Positions 58,665-64,000 of a DNA stretch of 64,000 nt are shown in pieces (position 1 is the first letter of the stretch; each line of letters begins with the position of its first letter). The notes below the pieces were generated by a model. The model saw nothing but the letters and a program-made list of their open reading frames with translations, did not search any database and was not told where the DNA came from. The stretch covers positions 1 through 64,000 of the forward strand of contig NZ_NJAJ01000004.1 of the NCBI RefSeq assembly GCF_002632825.1, given 5' to 3'. A program made the position numbers and the translations under genes. The stretch is from Xenorhabdus stockiae. Lineage in GTDB: Bacteria; Pseudomonadota; Gammaproteobacteria; Enterobacterales; Enterobacteriaceae.

Positions 58665-60152
58665 TTATTCATGGTATGTATGCTTTATCGACGGAAAGTC
58701 CATCTCATTGTATTTGACGAAACGTGTTTTATTTTTCAGTTTATAGCCAAACCAAATGAGCAAGAATAACGGAATACCAATATAAGTCGCCGTAACACCG
58801 TACCAGTCTATCGTATCCTGCAAAAATGCCTGATAGTTCTGGCCTAAGGTGATCAACAGACACAAAGCAAAGGCAAAAATTGGCCCGACAGGGAAAAAGC
58901 CGGAGACATAGGGCAGTTCGTTGATATTACGCCCCTGAGCAACATACCCTTTACGGAAACGATAATGGCTTATTGCAATACCAAGCCATGCAATAAATCC
59001 GGTCATGCCCGAGGTATTCAACAGCCACAGATACACTGTCTGGTTACCGAACATGGAGCTTAGAAAGCATAATCCTGCAACTACAGTTGTGGCATAAAGT
59101 GCATTACGAGGAACACCGCCTTTTGACAAATGTCCAAAAATCTTAGGTGCCTTACCTTCCCGTGCCAATGTAAATAACATGCGGGTAGAAGCATACATTC
59201 CTGAGTTTCCGGCAGAAAGCACTGCGGTTAAAATCACGGCGTTCATTACCGCTGCGGCTGACAACAGACCCGCGTTTTCAAAAACCAGCGTGAAAGGGCT
59301 GACACTGATGTCTTTTACGTCATTTCTTAACAAACTTGGGTCAGTATAAGGAATAATCAGGCTAATGATTAAAATGGCGAATACATAGAATAATAAGATA
59401 CGCCAGAATACCTTACGCACAGCACGGGGAATGTTTTTGGCAGGATCTTTTGATTCTCCGGCGGTAATCCCAATCAGTTCAGTCCCCTGAAATGAGAAAC
59501 CGACAATCATGGCAACCCCAATCATGGCCGCAAATCCACCAGCAAATGGTGCCTCACCTATAGTCCAGTTATGCCACCCTGCCCCTTCTGCACCTTTCAT
59601 AATACCGACGATCATTAAAATACCGACGATAATGAAAACAATCACCGTAGAAACTTTAATCAAAGAGAACCAATATTCTGCCTCACCGAAGCTTTTTACT
59701 GAGATGAAATTCAGCAGGAAAATCAGGCTGAGGAACAAGGCACTCCATATCCACCCCGGCGCATCCGGAAACCAGTACCCCATAACCAACTGGGCAGCGA
59801 CAAGGTCAACCGCGATCGTAACAGCCCAGTTATACCAGTAGTTCCAGCCCAATGCGAAACCAAAGCCTTCATCAACATACTTTGAGCCATAAGTGGAAAA
59901 TGACCCGGAAACCGGCATGTAAGCAGCCAATTCACCCAGACTGGTCATCAGGAAATAGACCATCAGGCCGATCAGCGCATATGAAAGCAGGGCTCCGCCG
60001 GGGCCAGCCTGTGAAATTGTTGCTCCGGAAGCAACAAATAGCCCCGTACCAATTGAACCGCCAATGGCTATCATCGCCATATGTCGTGCTTTTAGCTCAC
60101 GACGCAGATTTTTGGGCGCCTGCTCCTGTGGCACGCTTTGTTCTTGAGACAT
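58665..60152 (-). CDS. lysP: Lysine-specific permease LysP
   Basis: A 495-residue APC-family transporter with about 12 helices. The N-terminal part LRRELKARHMAMIAIGGSIGTGLFVASGATI and the later VGFSFQGTELIGITAGES are the family's substrate and sodium-site region; the sequence follows E. coli LysP over its length. In E. coli LysP imports lysine and also silences CadC when lysine is absent. It is first in the conserved lysP-yeiE-yeiH-nfo block and ends in its own terminator. Confidence 0.94.
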   Translation of the reverse strand: MSQEQSVPQEQAPKNLRRELKARHMAMIAIGGSIGTGLFVASGATISQAGPGGALLSYALIGLMVYFLMTSLGELAAYMPVSGSFSTYGSKYVDEGFGFALGWNYWYNWAVTIAVDLVAAQLVMGYWFPDAPGWIWSALFLSLIFLLNFISVKSFGEAEYWFSLIKVSTVIVFIIVGILMIVGIMKGAEGAGWHNWTIGEAPFAGGFAAMIGVAMIVGFSFQGTELIGITAGESKDPAKNIPRAVRKVFWRILLFYVFAILIISLIIPYTDPSLLRNDVKDISVSPFTLVFENAGLLSAAAVMNAVILTAVLSAGNSGMYASTRMLFTLAREGKAPKIFGHLSKGGVPRNALYATTVVAGLCFLSSMFGNQTVYLWLLNTSGMTGFIAWLGIAISHYRFRKGYVAQGRNINELPYVSGFFPVGPIFAFALCLLITLGQNYQAFLQDTIDWYGVTATYIGIPLFLLIWFGYKLKNKTRFVKYNEMDFPSIKHTYHE

Positions 60153-60321
60153 TATATTCCTATATCATCGAGAATAATTTCTAATGCGGAATTGTAACAA
60201 ATCCTCGTCCCCAGAATAGCGGCGATTGGCGGTTATAAGATACCTTCATGATCAGCCCTTAATTATAAGCTACACGATTATAGGTACATTAATTCTTTAA
60301 TTTCATGGCATTGGCTCAGCA

Positions 60322-61185
60322 TCACTGACAGTAGCTTAATAACTTTTGTAACGCATTAGATATATGTTTCTGTCGGTGATAAATCAGATAAAGCGTACGA
60401 TAAAGATTTAGACCCGGTATCACCAGTTCAACCAGTGTGCCGTTTTTCAGTTGTTCTCGGACAACCCGGCGTGACAGACAACTGATCCCCATACCATACT
60501 GGACTGCGTGTTTAATTGCTTCTGAGTTCCCCAGCTCCATGGCAATATTGAATCTGGGCATTTGTGAAAAAAGCAACTGATCAAGCACTTCCCGTGTTCC
60601 TGAGCCTTTTTCCCTCAATATCCAGGGAGCTTTAATTAAATCTTCCAAAGTCAGATTGGAACGCACAAGCGGACTTTCTGGTGGAGAAAAAACAATCAGC
60701 TCATCTTTCATCCATGGCTGGGTAATTAAATCCGGGTTATGACACAACCCTTCAATAAATGCCAAATCGACCCGGAATTCGGCAACCGATTTAATGACAT
60801 CTTCAGTATTGCTGATATGTAATTCCAGCGGCGTATCTGGATACTCCTTACGATATTTCGCCAGCATTTCAGGCAACATATAATTACCAATCGTGCTACT
60901 GGCTGCCAGCCGCAGAGCTCCCATTTCCAATTTAAAAAGCTGTTCCACCTCTCCAGTCTGCTCAAGCAACGCCAGAGCTTTTGGGTAAAGCAAGCGACCA
61001 TGTTCATTAGTAACCAGTCGTTTTCCAACCCTGTCAAAAAGCTGTACTCCCAATTGACCTTCAAGATCTGTCAGTGAAGCACTCACCGCAGATTGTGATA
61101 AAGCTAATTGTTGAGAAGCCTGTGTCGTTGAACCACTTTTCAGAACTTCTGCAAAAATCTCCAGCTGTCTCAGAGTGATACGCAT
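60322..61185 (-). CDS. yeiE: LysR-type regulator YeiE
   Basis: A 287-residue LysR regulator: an N-terminal winged helix (1-60, [20 protein letters not shown] and [13 protein letters not shown]) and a two-lobed effector domain. It follows E. coli YeiE, which regulates lysP and yeiH and has been linked to sulfite and iron responses. It is divergent from yeiH, and the space between has an inverted repeat that could be its operator. Confidence 0.9.
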   Translation of the reverse strand: MRITLRQLEIFAEVLKSGSTTQASQQLALSQSAVSASLTDLEGQLGVQLFDRVGKRLVTNEHGRLLYPKALALLEQTGEVEQLFKLEMGALRLAASSTIGNYMLPEMLAKYRKEYPDTPLELHISNTEDVIKSVAEFRVDLAFIEGLCHNPDLITQPWMKDELIVFSPPESPLVRSNLTLEDLIKAPWILREKGSGTREVLDQLLFSQMPRFNIAMELGNSEAIKHAVQYGMGISCLSRRVVREQLKNGTLVELVIPGLNLYRTLYLIYHRQKHISNALQKLLSYCQ

Positions 61186-61339
61186 ATGGCCTCGCGGGAA
61201 ACATAAAAGTAAATTGAAATGATAAGATAACCTTGATTCTAGACACTATTACGCAACTTAACAAAAGTCATGCTCTATCTATCTTTTTTAATAATTAATC
61301 ATATAAATATAATCAATTTTTACGATTAAACGATTTGCT

Positions 61340-61371
61340 ATATGCTTATTCATAAAACATATAAGCGATAT
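61340..61371. promoter_or_regulatory. Inverted repeat in the yeiE-yeiH divergent region
   Basis: ATATGCTTAT and ATAAGCGATAT, separated by 11 bases, end 11 bases before the yeiH start. A spaced dyad close to a gene divergent from a LysR regulator is the usual form of an operator; binding by YeiE is inferred from position only. Confidence 0.45.
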
Positions 61372-61382
61372 GAGCGACAACT

Positions 61383-62483
61383 ATGTCTAAGAGTAAAACA
61401 GTGCTTGAAAATCCACTTAATAAAACGGGCACTATTCATTGTCATCCCTTACTGCGACTCCTTCCCGGGCTGATACTAACAGCAATACTGACAGCCGCCG
61501 CCACCTATTTGAGCCAGCTTCCTCTACTCATTAATATGGGACTCAGTGTCCTGACTATCGCGATTCTGATGGGAATTATTATTGGAAATACGTTATATCC
61601 TTCATTAAAACCAATCTGTGGTAATGGAATTAATTTCACTAAACACTATCTGTTAAGAGCCGGCATCATTCTTTATGGTTTTCGGCTGACATTCCAGCAG
61701 ATAGCTGATGTCGGTATAGCCGGCATATTGATTGATGTCATTATGCTTTCTTCCACTTTCTTTATAGCGTTATGGCTCGGACGTGTTTTTTTCAAAATAG
61801 ATAGTCAGACTGTCATGCTAATCGGAGCGGGTAGCAGTATCTGTGGTGCTGCCGCAATCATGGCTACTGAGCCTGTCGTAAAAGCCTCTGCCGACAAAGT
61901 TGCTGTTGCTATTTCTACCGTCGTGATATTCGGCACCCTTGCCATCTTTATTTATCCCTGGTTTTATCAACTCAACATTTATTACCAATGGTTTCCTTTC
62001 TCTCAGGTAGAGTTTGGCCTATTTTCTGGCTCAACTATTCATGAAGTTGCCCAAGTCGTTGCCGTTGGTCACACACAAGGAAATGCAGCCGAAGACACTG
62101 CTGTTATCAGCAAAATGATCCGTGTCATGATGCTCGCGCCCTTTTTATTACTACTTTCGGGTTATCTTAGTCGGGTGAAATCTAAAAACTGTGTCAATGA
62201 TCATGGAAAATCGCCAATTACCATCCCATGGTTTGCCATCTTTTTTATTGTCATGGCAGCTTTCAACTCTTTCCATTTATTACCAGAGCCCATTGTCAGC
62301 TATATCATAACCATTGATACTGTTCTGCTGGCAATGGCTATGGCTGCTTTAGGGTTAACAACGCATATCAGTGCTATTCGTCAGGCCGGAACCAAGCCTA
62401 TTTTGTTAGCCTTCCTTTTGTTTATCTGGCTGATGGTTGGAGGATTGATCATCAACAAAGGGATTCATCATTTACTCGGCTGA
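61383..62483 (+). CDS. yeiH: YeiH/YeeE-type UPF0324 membrane protein
   Basis: A 366-residue inner-membrane protein with about nine or ten helices. The family marks are GIIIGNTLYPSLK, GIILYGFRLTFQQI, GAGSSICGAAAIMATEPVVKA and FGLFSGSTIHEVAQVVAVG. E. coli YeiH belongs to UPF0324; a role in sulfur-compound (sulfite) export has been discussed but is not firmly shown. Controlled by the divergent yeiE. Confidence 0.9.
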   Translation: MSKSKTVLENPLNKTGTIHCHPLLRLLPGLILTAILTAAATYLSQLPLLINMGLSVLTIAILMGIIIGNTLYPSLKPICGNGINFTKHYLLRAGIILYGFRLTFQQIADVGIAGILIDVIMLSSTFFIALWLGRVFFKIDSQTVMLIGAGSSICGAAAIMATEPVVKASADKVAVAISTVVIFGTLAIFIYPWFYQLNIYYQWFPFSQVEFGLFSGSTIHEVAQVVAVGHTQGNAAEDTAVISKMIRVMMLAPFLLLLSGYLSRVKSKNCVNDHGKSPITIPWFAIFFIVMAAFNSFHLLPEPIVSYIITIDTVLLAMAMAALGLTTHISAIRQAGTKPILLAFLLFIWLMVGGLIINKGIHHLLG

Positions 62484-62607
62484 AATTTTCACCTGAAAAA
62501 AACAATGTCACTTTTCAGCGTATCACCCGACTGGCTATATCCGTCTTACAGAATTTCATTAACAACAAGAACAATGCATAATTAATGAAACAGAACAGGA
62601 GAAAGAT

Positions 62608-63450
62608 ATGAAATTTGTTGGAGCCCATGTGAGCGCTGCGGGTGGTGTGGATCAGGCAGTGATTCGAGCCCATGAATTGAAAGCGTCTGCTTTTGCCTTA
62701 TTCACAAAAAATCAGCGTCAATGGAATGCCCCTCCCCTGTCAACAGAAGTCATTGATAAATTTAAGGCGGGTTGTGAGCGTTACGGTTACGGTAAAGGTC
62801 AGATCCTTCCTCATGATAGTTACCTGATTAATCTGGGTCATCCGGAATCTGAAGGACTGGAAAAATCCCGTGCTGCATTCCTTGATGAAATGCAGCGTTG
62901 TGAGCAACTAGGTATTGATTTACTTAATTTCCATCCCGGCAGTCACCTGAAAAAAATTGATATCGATAAATGTCTGGCCCGTATCGCTGAATCTATCAAT
63001 ATTGTGCTAGACCAAACTCAGGGGGTCACGGCAGTGATTGAAAATACTGCCGGGCAGGGCACTAATCTGGGCTTCAAATTTGAACATCTGGCAGCCATTA
63101 TTGAGGGCGTTGAAGATAAAAGCCGGGTTGGTGTCTGTATCGATACCTGTCACGCTTTTGCGGCCGGTTATGACTTACGTACCGAGCAAAATTGCGATGC
63201 CACATTCAAAGCATTCGACGATATTGTCGGTTTCAAATACCTGCGAGCCATGCATCTCAATGATGCCAAAAGCGAGTTTTCCAGCCGTGTTGACCGCCAT
63301 CACAGCCTTGGTGAAGGCAACATAGGAAAAATCCCCTTCAGCTATATCATGAAAGATGATCGTTTCAATGGCATTCCTCTGATACTTGAAACGATCAATC
63401 CGGATATCTGGGATCAGGAAATTGCATGGCTAAAATCACAGCAAAGTTAA
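62608..63450 (+). CDS. nfo: Endonuclease IV
   Basis: A 280-residue AP endonuclease of base-excision repair, a TIM barrel with a tri-zinc centre. His69 ([10 protein letters not shown]), His109 (FHPGSH), Glu in VIENTAGQG, Asp and His in [13 protein letters not shown], His in AMHLNDAK, Asp and His in [10 protein letters not shown], and Glu in ILETIN match the E. coli ligands; the first two are at identical positions. AGGAGAAAGAT precedes the ATG. Its stop touches the fruK stop. Confidence 0.97.
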   Translation: MKFVGAHVSAAGGVDQAVIRAHELKASAFALFTKNQRQWNAPPLSTEVIDKFKAGCERYGYGKGQILPHDSYLINLGHPESEGLEKSRAAFLDEMQRCEQLGIDLLNFHPGSHLKKIDIDKCLARIAESINIVLDQTQGVTAVIENTAGQGTNLGFKFEHLAAIIEGVEDKSRVGVCIDTCHAFAAGYDLRTEQNCDATFKAFDDIVGFKYLRAMHLNDAKSEFSSRVDRHHSLGEGNIGKIPFSYIMKDDRFNGIPLILETINPDIWDQEIAWLKSQQS

Positions 63451-64000
63451 TTATCTGACAGGTGTCAATTGGATTTTCGACATCATTGATGCCAGCTCAG
63501 TGCGACTTCTGATCCCTACATCAGGCTGGCTAACCGTCAGAGCAGAAACTGCGGTTGCCAGGCGCAATGTATGTTCACTGGATTCACGCATCAGTAAACC
63601 ATAAACCAACCCACCAACCATAGAATCTCCGGCACCAACAGTACTGATGACGTCACAATGAGGTGGTTTTGCCAGCCATGCGCCGGAAGCATTCACCCAC
63701 AATGCTCCTTGCTCACCCAGTGAAATAACGACATGGGCGATCCCTTTTTGGCGCAACTCATGAGCAGCGTCAATAATGCTATCTAAATCCGGCAATGGTT
63801 TACCCGCCCAGATTTCTAATTCATAACGATTCGGTTTCACCAGCCATGGCGTTGCTTTGAGGCCAGCTGAAAATGCTTCACGGCTACTGTCAAAAATAAT
63901 ACAGGGACAACATTGCTGTAACTGTTTCATCCAATCGGTAAATGATTCAGGCGAAACTCCCTCAGGCAAGCTACCGCTAACCACAACCATATCAAATTGC
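63451..64000 (-). CDS. fruK: 1-Phosphofructokinase, C-terminal part (continues past the right edge)
   Basis: The visible 183 residues follow E. coli FruK from QFDMVVVSGSLPEGVSPE to the end: CPCIIFDSSREAFSAGLKA, PWLVKPNRYELEIWAGK, and the PfkB signature VISTVGAGDSMVGGLVYG with the catalytic Asp. FruK turns fructose-1-phosphate into fructose-1,6-bisphosphate. The reading frame is open at 64000, so the N-terminal part is outside. In fruBKA operons fruA follows fruK; here the stop is followed at once by convergent nfo, so fruA is not in its usual place. Confidence 0.94.
   Translation of the reverse strand, partial: QFDMVVVSGSLPEGVSPESFTDWMKQLQQCCPCIIFDSSREAFSAGLKATPWLVKPNRYELEIWAGKPLPDLDSIIDAAHELRQKGIAHVVISLGEQGALWVNASGAWLAKPPHCDVISTVGAGDSMVGGLVYGLLMRESSEHTLRLATAVSALTVSQPDVGIRSRTELASMMSKIQLTPVR

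Overview
The window is a chromosomal segment of an enteric gammaproteobacterium of the Morganellaceae type, most likely Photorhabdus or Xenorhabdus. The reasons are gene order colinear with the E. coli icd-to-rne interval but with several E. coli genes absent, a YcfJ/UmoD-type gene between ndh and mfd, an ERIC repeat, an IS200 copy, and moderately AT-rich intergenic DNA. Species cannot be fixed from the sequence alone.

Positions 1-5825 hold a defective lambdoid prophage remnant next to the 3' end of icd, the site used by E. coli phage 21 and e14. From the icd side it has a 5'-truncated integrase, a helicase missing its N-terminal half (the two are fused head to head by a deletion), an orphan hypothetical gene, a lambda-S-like holin with the two-start N-terminus, a lysozyme, an antirepressor with a structured c4-like leader, nested Rz/Rz1 spanins, a small zinc-ribbon gene, a lipoprotein, and a small secreted protein cut off by an IS3-family element that runs off the left edge.

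Positions 5826-45345 are conserved core: icd, rluE-nudJ, mnmA-hflD-purB, phoPQ, roxA, cobB, lolCDE, mfd, a umoD/ycfJ-like gene with no canonical start, ndh, nagZ-thiK-lpoB, hinT, ycfH-holB-tmk-mltG-pabC, the fatty-acid cluster fabF-acpP-fabG-fabD-fabH-plsX-rpmF-yceD, then maf (yceF), rluC and rne. Together these cover the TCA cycle, RNA modification, Mg2+/antimicrobial-peptide sensing, lipoprotein export, transcription-coupled repair, peptidoglycan recycling and synthesis, DNA replication and lipid synthesis. Compared with E. coli K-12, nagK, potABCD-pepT, ycfP, ptsG-fhuE and ycfL are missing at their usual places; an ERIC lies where nagK would be.

Positions 45346-64000 hold an NAD(P)-binding oxidoreductase, tmaR, a GNAT acetyltransferase, sbcB, dld, an IS200-family insertion, the amino-acid/polyamine permease plaP with a long hairpin-rich upstream region, a four-gene TonB/ABC iron-siderophore uptake operon (order like Yersinia yiuABC-R) with two copies of a shared palindrome, then lysP, yeiE, yeiH, nfo and the 3' part of fruK without fruA behind it. 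I found no CRISPR array, rRNA, convincing tRNA, or multi-gene defence system. The observations most worth checking are the RNA-controlled antirepressor, the deletion-fused prophage at icd, the start of the umoD-like gene, and the opposed small genes at 1095-1370.
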